This document shows, in pieces, positions 18,057-26,970 of a DNA stretch of 64,000 nucleotides (positions are counted from its first letter, which is position 1; each line of letters opens with the position of its first letter). Source of the stretch: Trichomonas vaginalis G3 (lineage: Eukaryota > Parabasalia > Trichomonadida > Trichomonadidae); contig NC_067203.1 of NCBI RefSeq assembly GCF_026262505.1, positions 17,961,411-18,025,410 on the forward strand, read 5' to 3'. The translations under genes were made by a program, and so were the position numbers. A model generated the notes under the pieces. It was given only the letters and a program-made list of their open reading frames with translations. It was not told the origin of the DNA and searched no databases.

Positions 18057-18377
18057 TTATTTCTTTCTATATTTGCCATTCCGAACTTCGAAAAGATGTT
18101 TTATACCAGCATAGAATTTTTCTCTAGAGCTTGGTCTTATATCGTTTTCATGACAATATTTTCTATATTCTTCATATAAAGCCTTTTTTTCATACATTTC
18201 ATAAGGACAATCTAACCAGAATAGCGCATATCCATTTTCGTTATCTAGGTCTCTATATGTTTCTTCTGTTTGTAGAATTTCGCTTTCTCTATTTAGTTCT
18301 ATGTCTATATATTGTGGCTTAAAAAGATGTGGGCAAGAAGGGTCTGGCGCTATGTAAAAAGTTAATTTTTCTGTCAT
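18057..18377 (-). CDS. Stand-alone winged-helix-like protein related to the helicase C-terminus (106 aa)
   Basis: The second half, ALYEEYRKYCHENDIRPSSR followed by EKFYAGIKHLFEVRNGKYRKK, matches the end of the neighbouring helicase (LYDSYKQYCQEYGYMTASKR, TFLANVKNLLDVQNGVYTKK). That domain, at the C-terminus of D5-type helicases, binds DNA or replication partners. The first half (YIAPDPSCPHLFKPQYIDIE) is unlike the helicase. The promoter block matches that of the previous gene. Copy 2 lacks it: there 60428 is followed directly by the helicase. It probably arose by partial duplication of the helicase gene. Confidence 0.6.
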   Translation of the reverse strand: MTEKLTFYIAPDPSCPHLFKPQYIDIELNRESEILQTEETYRDLDNENGYALFWLDCPYEMYEKKALYEEYRKYCHENDIRPSSREKFYAGIKHLFEVRNGKYRKK

Positions 18378-18414
18378 CTTTTTCTATCGGATAAAAAAAT
18401 ATTTTTTTTAAAAT

Positions 18415-19651
18415 TTACTCATAAAAATTTTTCTTTGTATATACGCCGTTCTGAACATCTAAAAGATTTTTGACATTTGCCAAGAATGTTCGTTTAGACG
18501 CTGTCATATAACCATATTCTTGACAATATTGTTTATACGAATCGTACAATGACCTTTCATCTAAACACTCAAAGTCAGTTTCATCTATGAACAGTTCATA
18601 TACACTCTTGTTTGCTTCTAACAATGTTTGTCTCTCTTCGGTATGTGGAATTTGTCTTGGATTGAACTTAGAAATATCTAATGTCATGAAATATGAGAAC
18701 AAGTGGTTGTAAAAGTCAGATGTCAAAGTTTCTGCTAAGTCGTCAAAATATTCTGTATCTTGCATATGAGAATCTGACGTTCTGACAACTACATATCTTC
18801 TGTCAGAACTTTCTAACTTCATCGGAACAGCATTGTTTGAAACCATAATGAAGTTTGCAACATTTTCACAAACTCTTTGGTCTTTATACTTTCTTTCAAC
18901 AACTCCAACTTTGTCTGTTATAAGACTCTTCAAAGCATCTGAGTTCAAAACTTTTGTTGTATCTATACTTTGAAGTTCGTTACATACTATAAGTTTCATA
19001 TTCTCTATTGAAGAGTTAAATTTACCGCAGATGTTTTCTAAGTTTGTCATATTAGGGTTCGAATAGCCCTCTAACAGTTTTGCACAAAAATATCTGTAAA
19101 GAAAGTATTCTTACCTGTTCCTTGTTTTCCAATTATAATGAGAGCAGTTTCATTTTTAGCACTTGGATGTTGTAAGATGTTTGCAAACCAACATAAGATA
19201 TACTCATAAACCTTTTCGTTCCATTGCATATAATTTCTTTGACATGGTCTAACCAAGCTTCTATAATACTGTGTTTCCATTCTACTTGTTCGTATTTATA
19301 TCCAGTGAAGATAGAATAGAAGTTTGGAGAAGGTGTATAGAACTTTATACCACGAACTGAAAAATCTTCAAGTTTTGACAATAAGATATCCCAAGCATCT
19401 AACATCTTCATGCCAACTTGTACGACTTTTATTTTCTTAAGTTTCTGTCTACATTCTTGTTCTGAAACTATTGTTGCTCTTGGTTTGTTAAAGACAACAT
19501 CCCATTCTTTCATAACATAACATTCTGGGGCAGAGTCGACATAAATGACTAAACGTTTCAAATTCTCGACTGCTTTGTTATAGTCTCGAAATAGACACAT
19601 ATTTCTGAATGTTTGGAAGTCATAAAAATCTGAAACATCTATTCTGTACAT
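18415..19651 (-). pseudogene. SF3 (D5-type) helicase region, Polinton copy 1 (interrupted)
   Basis: It encodes the pieces of a superfamily 3 replicative helicase: an N-terminal region from MYRIDVSDFYDFQTFRNMCL, a Walker A segment (IIIGKQGTGKNTFF), Walker B-type LIVCNELQSID, the arginine/sensor region VVERKYKDQRVCENVANFIM, and a C-terminal winged helix. Copy 2 (60464-61699) is apparently whole. SF3 helicases unwind DNA during virus-type replication and would work with the family B polymerase. TAAAAAAAATATTTTTTTTA plus TTTTTATAAAAATG lies upstream. The region is interrupted. Confidence 0.82.
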
Positions 19652-19679
19652 TTTTATAAAAATAAAAAAAATATTTTTT

Positions 19680-20468
19680 TTATTCTTGAGCTATTTGTTG
19701 CATTTGTTGTTCTTGAGCTATTTGTTGTTGAAGTTGTTCTTGTAATACAATACTTTCACCAGTTGCATCTTCCAATTCGAAACTTTCTGCCGTCATTGAC
19801 AAATACATAGGACATAAAAGTTTTACAGGAACAAAGTTTGCGTCAACTAAGGTTAAGTTTATGTTTGCTAAAGTGTTTGAGTTTACTAAAGCTGAAAACT
19901 CTGCATTCGAATGAACAATAGGCAAACCAGCAGAGAATGTGTTATTTATACGCATAAGTATCTTTTGGTCATAGTAGTTTCTGTCGACATTCGAATAACA
20001 CTTTGAACCTAAGTTTGAAACAATATATAAAATAGGTGTACTTAAAGTCAATGGAATAGACATTCCTTGTATGACACCTTTTCCTGTTATAGGAAACTGT
20101 TGGTAGTAAAAACCAGATATAAGTTTTGTATTATAGCTCATATTGTTTATAGTAAACTCAGTCGGACATCCAAACATAATGAAACCTGCTCTAGTTGCAG
20201 CACATGTTACACCCGTACTTAAAGTATTAAATAAGTCAACAAAACCTGTTGGTGGTATATCTGAGTAAGTATCTTCAAAGGAGTATTTTTTACCATTCAC
20301 AACAATAAAATCTTCTGGTGTCAAAAGAGCAAAACAGGCTTTAGTCGTCATTGTGTTTAAGGTTAGTTTACAATATCGTCCTTGAGGACTTTGTAAGTTT
20401 GTTGTTATAGAATTATATGACTCAGGGTTTTTAGTCGTAATAGTATAAACCATTGTGTCTTCTGCCAT
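19680..20468 (-). CDS. Probable minor capsid (penton) protein (262 aa)
   Basis: A beta-rich protein with short alternating hydrophobic strands: RYCKLTLNTMTTKACFALLT, GKGVIQGMSIPLTLSTPILY, ANINLTLVDANFVPVKLLCP, MYLSMTAESFELED. The tail is Gln-rich (QEQLQQQIAQEQQMQ). In Polintons the single jelly-roll penton lies near the major capsid gene; position and composition fit, but the fold is inferred, not recognised by motif. It is transcribed on the minus strand, with 4 bp to the end of the previous gene (20473) and AATTTATTTGCTAAGTAA before the ATG. Counterpart in copy 2: 61729-62516. Confidence 0.6.
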   Translation of the reverse strand: MAEDTMVYTITTKNPESYNSITTNLQSPQGRYCKLTLNTMTTKACFALLTPEDFIVVNGKKYSFEDTYSDIPPTGFVDLFNTLSTGVTCAATRAGFIMFGCPTEFTINNMSYNTKLISGFYYQQFPITGKGVIQGMSIPLTLSTPILYIVSNLGSKCYSNVDRNYYDQKILMRINNTFSAGLPIVHSNAEFSALVNSNTLANINLTLVDANFVPVKLLCPMYLSMTAESFELEDATGESIVLQEQLQQQIAQEQQMQQIAQE

Positions 20469-20472
20469 TTAC

Positions 20473-21054
20473 TTAGCAAATAAATTTTAATGAAATGTTG
20501 TGGTCGTCAAATATTTTTATAACGTCTGGGAAACTATATTTTAAGTTCAACGTTTCACCTCCTTTCATAACGTATATCTTGTCAATGACATTATATGAAA
20601 CACCACAGCAACTAACGTCGGGTTCTATTTCTTTGATGTTTATATCGTCTGCCTCTGTCAAAAGTTTCAATAGTTCTTTCAAAACTTCATGAGGTGCAAT
20701 GACATATGAGTTCACTTTTACAGGGTTGTGTTCGACCAAGTTTAACATTATACCTAAAGCTTGACAAATCTTCTCCTGAGTTTGAAGTTTGTCTTTCAGT
20801 TGTTGGTAGTCGTTTCGAATATCTGCAACAGAACTTAAGTCTCTGCTAACTTCAGGGTATGTTGGTTGTTCTTTTACAGGAACTATTGTTATACCATTTT
20901 CGTCTTCGTATGGTTTCCCCACTTCAACATCTCTGTCTTTGACATTGACAACAACACTTTGACTGTTTGTTTGAGTTGGTGAATTTAACTTCACATCTGC
21001 CACCGCCATTAAACCTTTTGAAACACTTACGCTTCTATTTTTCGGAAATGACAT
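20473..21054 (-). CDS. Polinton protein of unknown function (193 aa)
   Basis: I chose the start MSFPKNRSVSVSKGLMAVAD at 21054 rather than the upstream Met, because 18 bp away is the divergent ATG of 21073 and the spacer (TTTACTTAGAATAAAAAG) is a shared promoter; the extension would run through that gene. It has a central helical region (VADIRNDYQQLKDKLQTQEK) and a C-terminal CCGVSYNVIDKIYVMKGGET. Copy 2 (62521-63099) is very similar. It lies between penton-like and major capsid genes, so a virion or assembly role is plausible. Family not recognised. Confidence 0.65.
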   Translation of the reverse strand: MSFPKNRSVSVSKGLMAVADVKLNSPTQTNSQSVVVNVKDRDVEVGKPYEDENGITIVPVKEQPTYPEVSRDLSSVADIRNDYQQLKDKLQTQEKICQALGIMLNLVEHNPVKVNSYVIAPHEVLKELLKLLTEADDINIKEIEPDVSCCGVSYNVIDKIYVMKGGETLNLKYSFPDVIKIFDDHNISLKFIC

Positions 21055-21072
21055 TTTACTTAGAATAAAAAG

Positions 21073-21441
21073 ATGGACGTATTTGAGTATCTCTTCGAAT
21101 TGAAGCAGAACAAAGTTTACACACACAAACAATACAAGTTCATTGACAGAATAGTTCTTTACACAAACAATGGAAAATGTTATAGAACAGCAGTCTTTGC
21201 TGAACCAAAATATTTTCATAAAGCAAAGAAAGTTGGTATAACTGAAATGGTGAAAGTTCTTGAAGCAGACAAAAATATAACTTCAAAACTTACAGATATT
21301 TCTAAAGGTAAGTTTATAATACAATATTATGTCAAAACTGGCGTACTGTCAATATTTGACGGAGAGAAGTCAGTTCAAGAACAACTTACTGACCTGCTGC
21401 CAAAATCTGCTCGATGGAAAGCTGTCGTTATGCCAATCTGA
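21073..21441 (+). CDS. Polinton protein of unknown function (122 aa)
   Basis: A basic protein starting MDVFEYLFELKQNKVYTHKQ. It has strand-rich segments (FIDRIVLYTNNGKCYRTAVF, KFIIQYYVKTGVLSIFDGEK). It runs tail-to-tail into the major capsid gene and overlaps its 3' end by about 65 bases. Copy 2 at 63118-63537 has the same start and core with a longer end. The plus-strand start is fixed by the short shared promoter with 21054. Family unknown. Confidence 0.55.
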   Translation: MDVFEYLFELKQNKVYTHKQYKFIDRIVLYTNNGKCYRTAVFAEPKYFHKAKKVGITEMVKVLEADKNITSKLTDISKGKFIIQYYVKTGVLSIFDGEKSVQEQLTDLLPKSARWKAVVMPI

Positions 21442-22995
21442 GGAGCCCCAGCAGGTTTCATCGAACGAATCTTCAAAAGAGCATCTTCCGTGAAAAGTGC
21501 TATTGGTTTTGTAAACTTCTTTGCTTTCAATTCATCTGGACCGTCTCTGTCACCAGTATATTGTATTTGAACTGTACCAACAGTTGAAATACCACCCATA
21601 AAGTCTTCTGAGTCAGCAAATGGAATGCCAAGCCAAAAGTTTGAACGGTCTCCATTTGTATATTGAGTTTTTTGACCTCCTGTATGAGTCCATACTTTCA
21701 CATATGGCATAATAGAACTTTGCATTTCAGGGTTAATGGTTGTTGTGAAGTTGTTGTTAAAGTTCATAGCATCTAATGTCAAGTTGTATGACCTCATATC
21801 CTCAACTGTAGAATATTCTTCTCTTGGATAATATTTGCCATCTATGTTTATATGATATTTAATACCAGGGTTGTAGAAACAAGAATAGTCATTTATAGTT
21901 CGTCTGAACAGTACAAACATAGTATCTGCATGTTTCATTGCAGTTGTTAAAGCAATATCTGTTCTTGCACCTGGGTCAGCACTTTGGTTTCCAACTTCAC
22001 CTGCAAAGTCTTTGACAGATATTTGGTGTATAGGGAACATAAGTGGAACTGCAATATATTTGGCAGCTAAAGCATTTGAAAATATCTGGGTCCAACATAT
22101 AGACTGCAAGTCTGCTTTCTATTCTCTTGCATTCAAATTTTTCGCATGTAAACTTAACTGGGTCCCAAGCAGTTCCAGCAGCATTGAAATAATAGTTTAC
22201 TTCAGTGTTGAGGTTTGAGAAACCAAAGTCTAAGTCAACTTTGTCTTTGCAAAAGTCGGCGAATGACGTTTTATTTGTTCCCTCTACGTCTGTAATAGTG
22301 AATGGGTCTTGTGTTGGTGCAATGACTAAGTTATTTTTGCTTGGAGTAAGTTCGATAGAAATTTTTCCTGCCCAGTTTGGCAAGTATCTTAAAAACCTGA
22401 AGATGAGGAAAGATGACAAAGGAACTCTAAGTTTCAGTTTTACTTTAGTGACAGCATTTCCATCTGAACCAGAAAGGTTAACATAAACTCCTGGAACGTT
22501 AGGGTCAAGTCTTCTTATTTTCTCAATAGTTGCATACTGGTCTGTTTGTTCTCTAGCTTGTGGTTGTACTGAGTTTCTCAAAGCGAACCATTCATAGTTT
22601 GCCCATGTTACTGTTTGAACTAAGTCAGAGTTAGAATATATCTTATATCCCATGAAAACTTCTGGAGCATATTGGTATCCGACATAGAAAATTCCATTGC
22701 AACCTTTCTTGTCAGACAACTTGGCAGAAGGTTTTATTTCAATGTCTTGTTCCACGTATAAGAATGAGTTGTCAATAGAAATAATATGAAACCTGTCGCA
22801 AGCAATATCTACTGTTGTTGAAGAACCTTCTCCAAACTCACCTACGTTTCCATAAGAAACAGCAGTTGTATATTCGTAAGTTCCAGGAACTATTTCTGAC
22901 CTTCTAATGGCATTGTCGCATTCGTTATACCATTCGGAAACGTTTCCGTTCATGGCATCCAAAACTGTTGGCGTTATATTCTGAGCGGCGTACAT
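21375..22995 (-). pseudogene. Major capsid protein (double jelly-roll) region, copy 1 (interrupted)
   Basis: The region starts MYAAQNITPTVLDAMNGNVS and contains capsid-like strands (FHIISIDNSFLYVEQDIEIK, VTKVKLKLRVPLSSFLIFRF, WAGKISIELTPSKNNLVI) and later MQSSIMPYVKVWTHTGGQKT and GIPFADSEDF. Length, strand content and place next to the penton-like gene fit the double jelly-roll capsid protein of Polintons, which is the basis for the view that they can form virions. It is interrupted. CTATTCTATATTTTTACCCA lies before the ATG. The equivalent in copy 2 starts at 63570 and runs off the window. Confidence 0.78.
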
Positions 22996-23027
22996 TTCAT
23001 ATGGGTAAAAATATAGAATAGTTGGAT

Positions 23028-25829
23028 TTATATGTCATAATAGAACCCACGTGGACCAAGCTTTACTTTCTTCCTGGCTGAGTTTTTAACTCTTCTTTTT
23101 CCTTCATTGCCACTACTTTCACTAGATGAAGTTACTTCTTCACTATTTTCACTTTGTTCTACTCTTCTCTTCTTTTTTGGTAACTTGCCCTCTGCTTCAA
23201 GTTGTTGCATCTTTGCCTCATGTTCACCTAGTATGTTGTAAATTTCCCATGTCCTTTTTGCCTTTGGGCTCTGGTCGCCCATCTCAGGTAACCTATATCC
23301 TAGAAAGAGTTTGTCATAGTTTGTATTTGAGTCTTCGCGTATTGTTTGCATGACTCTTTCCTGAGTTTCCGGTTCAAGCTCTTCAAACAGAGCTTGTCCA
23401 TATGGAATATGCTCGTTTCCAAATATATGTTTTTGTAGCCATTCTGGTTTTCTTTCCATGTTACCAACAATATCTTTTGTGAATGGGAAAGCTTTTACCC
23501 AATGTTTCAGGCTTGCGTCATTTATTTCTGTAGTTGGTTTTATTTTGTCAAGGAACATGTTTTTCAATACTAACATTTCATTTGGTACTGTCCATTTGAG
23601 TTTTCTTAAATATTCATCCCTTCTCGGTTCATTGTCTGCAAAGTAAGTTTTTATGACATTTTGTAAACTTTCGTTTGCAAGGTCATGTACAATAGGTTCT
23701 CTTCCTTCTGTCTCCCTAACTTTCTTTCTAAACTCTTCACCAAATATACCATCTCTATGGTTCTGTGTAGTTCTTTGAGATAAATGTTCTAGAACGTCAG
23801 GTGTTATATTTCCATCAGCCATGTTCATTTCATACTGGTCCAAAATATCTGCATCTTTCATATCTTTCAATGGCATTAAAGCCGCGCTGAAAATACCAGC
23901 TAAATCTGGTTCACCATTCACTTCCATTGCGTCTACAACTTCTTGGAATTGTGGTTGTAAGTTTATGAACCACCTATCCGGATTTGCTTTATGACCCCAT
24001 CTCATTGTAGTTCCATAGTCTGCAGAAACAAAAGTAGGTTTGTTTCCATATTGGTTAGGTTCTGAATGAACTTTAAACAATGTTTCATTTCTATATGTTT
24101 TGTTGAAATTTAACCTTTTATTTTCACCGAGTTCAGCCAAAGATTGAACGTTATATGGTCGTAAGTAAAAAGGGTTATTGTATTTGCGTACATTTTCTTT
24201 CAGTACTTCCATTCTATGCTGAATATTTTCATCTGGTGTTGGAGTCTTTTGTATGTCGGCAAACATTTTTCGATATTCTTCTACCATGTCAGCCGAATTT
24301 TTCTTAGACTCTTGGAAAGATTCCATATTCACCTCATACTCTTGTTGAGGGTCAAGATTTTTCGGCTGTTCCAAATCTTCATCTAGTTCTGTGAAGTTAG
24401 TTTCCAAAGGAGGGACTTGTTCGTTTCCTTCAGGCTCTTCTAGCTGTTGTTGCTGAACTATTTCTTCCATGTCTGGTTGTATCTGAACTTCTTCCTGTGG
24501 AGTTTCTTGTACCTCATCTGCTGGCATTTCATATATTCCGAGACCGTTTTTAACAAGTTCCCTATCTAAGTCATCCGGACTCATAAACCTTTCTTCTTTC
24601 GTTCCGTCTCTATTTTTTACGCGTTTCATGAAGAGAGTTGAATTGTCATTTAGCTCTGACACCAAATATCTCGGAGTAAATTCAGTCATGTCATTTGGAT
24701 GATATGCTATTAAATCATATCCCTTAGCGAGCTTGTATTTTCCAGGTTTGAAATTATATCCCATTTGGTGCTGAGCCATAAAGCTAAATAGGTTCGGGTC
24801 AGTATTTCCTTCCTTGAACTTTCTAATAGCTTCTTTATATCTGTCACTAAAGTCAAGAGTATCTGGGTAACCATAATTTTCCTTAAGCATTTTTAAGAAT
24901 TCTAGGTTTCCTTGTTCTCTACTTCTTTTATGTCCTTGCTCTGTTTGTGGTTGTTGCTGTGCAGTGTTTTGAACTGTTGGTTGTGGTGCAGTGTTTTGAA
25001 CTGTTGGTTGTGGTGCAGTGTTTTGAACTGTTGGTTGTGGTGCAGTGTTTTGAACTGTTGGTTGTTGTGTTGGTTGTTGTGTTGGTTTTGGTGCATGCCT
25101 GTGTCTGTGTCCATGTGACGATGTAAATGTTTTAGGTAGTCCTGGTGCAGGTGCTTCTCTTGGAGGGTTTGGTGGTATATAAGTTCCAACAGCTGGTATA
25201 TAAGTTCCACCAGCTGGTATATAAGTTCCACCAGCTGGCACATATGTTCCATCTGCAGCGTAATGTCCTACCTGACTTTTCGTTTTTAAGAAAGCATTTA
25301 CTAGGTCTGTTTTGGTCTGTTGTAACTCTTTTTCTTGACTTTCCACAACAGTTGCTCTAACGGCGTCATAGGCACTTTGAACTGCCTGTCTCGTTGCTGC
25401 ATCTGTTATTTTCGTCATATTTTGTGCTACTTCTCTTAACTCTTTGTCGAAACCTTCAGACTTCAGTTTCTTTCCAGATGAGAAGTCGTTCACTAGTTTC
25501 ACCTTACTATGAAGAGCTTCGAAGGCGTTCTTAAAGTCAGCATTCATTAAAGCTTCATTTGAACTGTCTTCATCCGCTTGTATTTTTGTCCTTATTGACC
25601 CTATAAGTTGGGCTGCTTTAGCGTTGGCTTGGGCATCTAACCAGTCATTGTTAGCTTTTATATATTCTGCGCTTTTCATTGCCTTTTGCATGGCTGCGTC
25701 GTTATTTTTACTTTCTTGTGCTAAGTTTTCATACTGTACGGTTTGGTTTTGCAACTGTAAAAGTTTTTCTGCCTTTACATTTGCTTCAACTTCTTTTTTA
25801 TACTCATCGCTATCCATATATGTCTTCAT
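23028..25829 (-). CDS. Large Polinton protein with GGTYIPA and PQPTVQNTA repeats (about 930 aa)
   Basis: The N-terminal 170 residues are Ala/Lys/Glu/Gln-rich helices. Then come four copies of a GGTYIPA-type heptad, a His-rich SSHGHRHRHAPKP, and about four PQPTVQNTA nonapeptides. The middle has a Glu/Gln/Pro-rich acidic stretch, followed by a long globular-looking region (FKVHSEPNQYGNKPTFVSAD, RWFINLQPQFQEVVDAM). The end is basic (KKKRRVEQ) and closes with GPRGFYYDI. Counterpart, if any, lies outside the window in copy 2. Size and place beyond the capsid gene suggest an internal or tegument-like virion protein; no known family. Confidence 0.6.
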   Translation of the reverse strand: MKTYMDSDEYKKEVEANVKAEKLLQLQNQTVQYENLAQESKNNDAAMQKAMKSAEYIKANNDWLDAQANAKAAQLIGSIRTKIQADEDSSNEALMNADFKNAFEALHSKVKLVNDFSSGKKLKSEGFDKELREVAQNMTKITDAATRQAVQSAYDAVRATVVESQEKELQQTKTDLVNAFLKTKSQVGHYAADGTYVPAGGTYIPAGGTYIPAVGTYIPPNPPREAPAPGLPKTFTSSHGHRHRHAPKPTQQPTQQPTVQNTAPQPTVQNTAPQPTVQNTAPQPTVQNTAQQQPQTEQGHKRSREQGNLEFLKMLKENYGYPDTLDFSDRYKEAIRKFKEGNTDPNLFSFMAQHQMGYNFKPGKYKLAKGYDLIAYHPNDMTEFTPRYLVSELNDNSTLFMKRVKNRDGTKEERFMSPDDLDRELVKNGLGIYEMPADEVQETPQEEVQIQPDMEEIVQQQQLEEPEGNEQVPPLETNFTELDEDLEQPKNLDPQQEYEVNMESFQESKKNSADMVEEYRKMFADIQKTPTPDENIQHRMEVLKENVRKYNNPFYLRPYNVQSLAELGENKRLNFNKTYRNETLFKVHSEPNQYGNKPTFVSADYGTTMRWGHKANPDRWFINLQPQFQEVVDAMEVNGEPDLAGIFSAALMPLKDMKDADILDQYEMNMADGNITPDVLEHLSQRTTQNHRDGIFGEEFRKKVRETEGREPIVHDLANESLQNVIKTYFADNEPRRDEYLRKLKWTVPNEMLVLKNMFLDKIKPTTEINDASLKHWVKAFPFTKDIVGNMERKPEWLQKHIFGNEHIPYGQALFEELEPETQERVMQTIREDSNTNYDKLFLGYRLPEMGDQSPKAKRTWEIYNILGEHEAKMQQLEAEGKLPKKKRRVEQSENSEEVTSSSESSGNEGKRRVKNSARKKVKLGPRGFYYDI

Positions 25830-25862
25830 GGCTTTTGTTTTATTTCTTCATCTTTCAGTACT

Positions 25863-26393
25863 TTATATTGAGTAGTATGGTTTTTCAAATTTATAACATC
25901 TTGTTCCATTTTTGCTACTTCTGCTGCTTTTTCTGACACTTTTTTTCGCATATTCCTCTGTACTTAGTTCTTTCAGTTGTTCTTCTTTCTTCTTTTTCTC
26001 TACGTTTAACTCATTGAGTTTCTTTGTGTGTCTGTCATATTCTAGTTTCTTTTCGTTTTCACTTATTTGTTTCTGTATGTCTATGTTTGACTTTTTGACA
26101 TCTGTTATTTGATTTTTGAGTGAACTCAAATTCATTTGACTTTGAGGGTTATAAGCTGTTCCGTCTGCAGCTCCACCATAGCCTGCCATTTTCGCTAAAA
26201 GTGCCGCTCTTAAACCTCCACTCTGTGCACCAAAAACTCGGTTTAAAAGCATAGGATTGCTTGACATTTGTTGCAACATAGTGGGGTCATTCATCATTTG
26301 TTGTTGCAACTGTTGTTGTGGTGTCAGTTTTACTATTGGATGTTTCAATGCTCTCTTCCTCTTACGTATATTCTTACGTAGCTTACGTGGCAT
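25863..26393 (-). CDS. Basic, coiled-coil Polinton protein (176 aa)
   Basis: It starts MPRKLRKNIRKRKRALKHPI, strongly basic like viral core DNA-binding proteins. Then come a Gln/Met-rich stretch (QQQLQQQMMNDPTMLQQM), a small Gly/Ala region (AALLAKMAGYGGAADG) and a Lys/Glu coiled coil. It is the gene nearest the right terminal repeat. A core-protein role is inference from charge alone. It may be functionally or structurally tied to the large protein that follows it on the same strand. Confidence 0.5.
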   Translation of the reverse strand: MPRKLRKNIRKRKRALKHPIVKLTPQQQLQQQMMNDPTMLQQMSSNPMLLNRVFGAQSGGLRAALLAKMAGYGGAADGTAYNPQSQMNLSSLKNQITDVKKSNIDIQKQISENEKKLEYDRHTKKLNELNVEKKKKEEQLKELSTEEYAKKSVRKSSRSSKNGTRCYKFEKPYYSI

Positions 26394-26524
26394 TTTAAGT
26401 GAAGTTAAAAAGCGGTTTTTGACAGATGTTTATATGACACTTTTTGTTCAGCACAAAAAACTACTCGGTCAAAGTGTTGTCAGTTTTGTAAAATAACCGT
26501 CCTATCTCATTCTATAAGGGGGAA

Positions 26525-26770
26525 AAGGCTTCTCAAAGTATACTTCCTTGGAACGCCTGTAACTTTTCCTGTGGCGACGATAGACCCTTACTTGTCCGGA
26601 CAAAGTTATACTATTTTGAGCGCTCTACAAAAAAGTCAACGGCGACGACTCTCAAAAATTTTTATGGGCTAGAGGGCGCAACGCGCCTGGAAGCCCTCCG
26701 AATAAAAACTTCATTTATACTAAACATCTTCAGGGCTAGAGGGCGCAACGCGCCTGGAAGCCCCACTACC
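26525..26770. repeat. Polinton copy 1 right terminal inverted repeat
   Basis: 26525-26615 mirrors 879-968. Outward there is a spacer (about 26616-26674), then two GC-rich units of GGGCTAGAGGGCGCAACGCG plus CCTGGAAGCC at about 26670 and 26733, separated by CTCCGAATAAAAACTTCATT. Each unit has the micro-hairpin GGCGC-AAC-GCGCC. The end CCCCACTACC is the reverse complement of the start of copy 2 (GGTAGTGGGG at 51212). Confidence 0.85.
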
Positions 26771-26789
26771 TTTTTTTTTTTTTTTTTTT

Positions 26790-26810
26790 AAGTGGTAAAT
26801 GCACCCTTAA
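26790..26810 (-). repeat. Terminal repeat of a TTAA-type transposon, right side
   Basis: AAGTGGTAAATGCACCCTTA ending in TTAA is the inverted partner of 616-636. Between it and the Polinton end is a 19-base T run (26771-26789). Confidence 0.5.
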
Positions 26811-26912
26811 GGCTGCACTTACGGCCATCTGACTTTAAGTCAAATTTTTGACAACTGATGTGAAGCGTCATTGAAAATTAACCATGTCATAGGGGCGTAA
26901 ATGCGCCCTTAA
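26807..26912. mobile_element. 106 bp MITE with TTAA ends, copy A
   Basis: It begins TTAAGGCTGCACTTACGGCC and ends GGGGCGTAAATGCGCCCTTAA; the ends are imperfect inverted repeats of about 27 bp (both contain TTACGSCC and TGAC). A second copy of its interior and one end is at 48396-48472. TTAA targets are used by the piggyBac and Kolobok superfamilies; the parent is not visible here. The element shares its first TTAA with the terminal repeat before it. Confidence 0.7.
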
Positions 26913-26970
26913 AAAATTCTTCAAAATAAATAATATACTTTATAATCATACAAAAATTTATAAAAATAAT

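Larger units (their letters stand above)
829..26770. mobile_element. Maverick/Polinton, copy 1 (broken)
   Basis: A self-synthesising DNA transposon of about 25.9 kb bounded by inverted terminal repeats (829-968 and 26525-26770). Parts seen: adenine methyltransferase, fibre, rve integrase, protein-primed PolB, KilA-N proteins, A32-type ATPase, SF3 helicase, penton-like protein and major capsid protein. Integrase, PolB, ATPase and capsid together define the Polinton family. About a dozen genes are interrupted, so it is a broken copy. High identity to copy 2 (51211 onward) argues for recent activity of the family. No clear target-site duplication is visible: the right end abuts a 19-base T run, and the left end lacks part of the outer repeat found at the right. 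Confidence 0.93.

Noticed and set aside
24902-25252. 116 aa ORF with NQQFKTLHH repeats
   Set aside because: An alternative frame of the PQPTVQNTA repeat in the large protein; the repeat is a multiple of three, so all frames repeat.
19680-26393. Adenain-like maturation protease, expected in Polintons
   Set aside because: I looked through the capsid-side genes and saw no convincing His/Cys protease motif. It may be absent or too diverged to see by eye; a profile search would decide.
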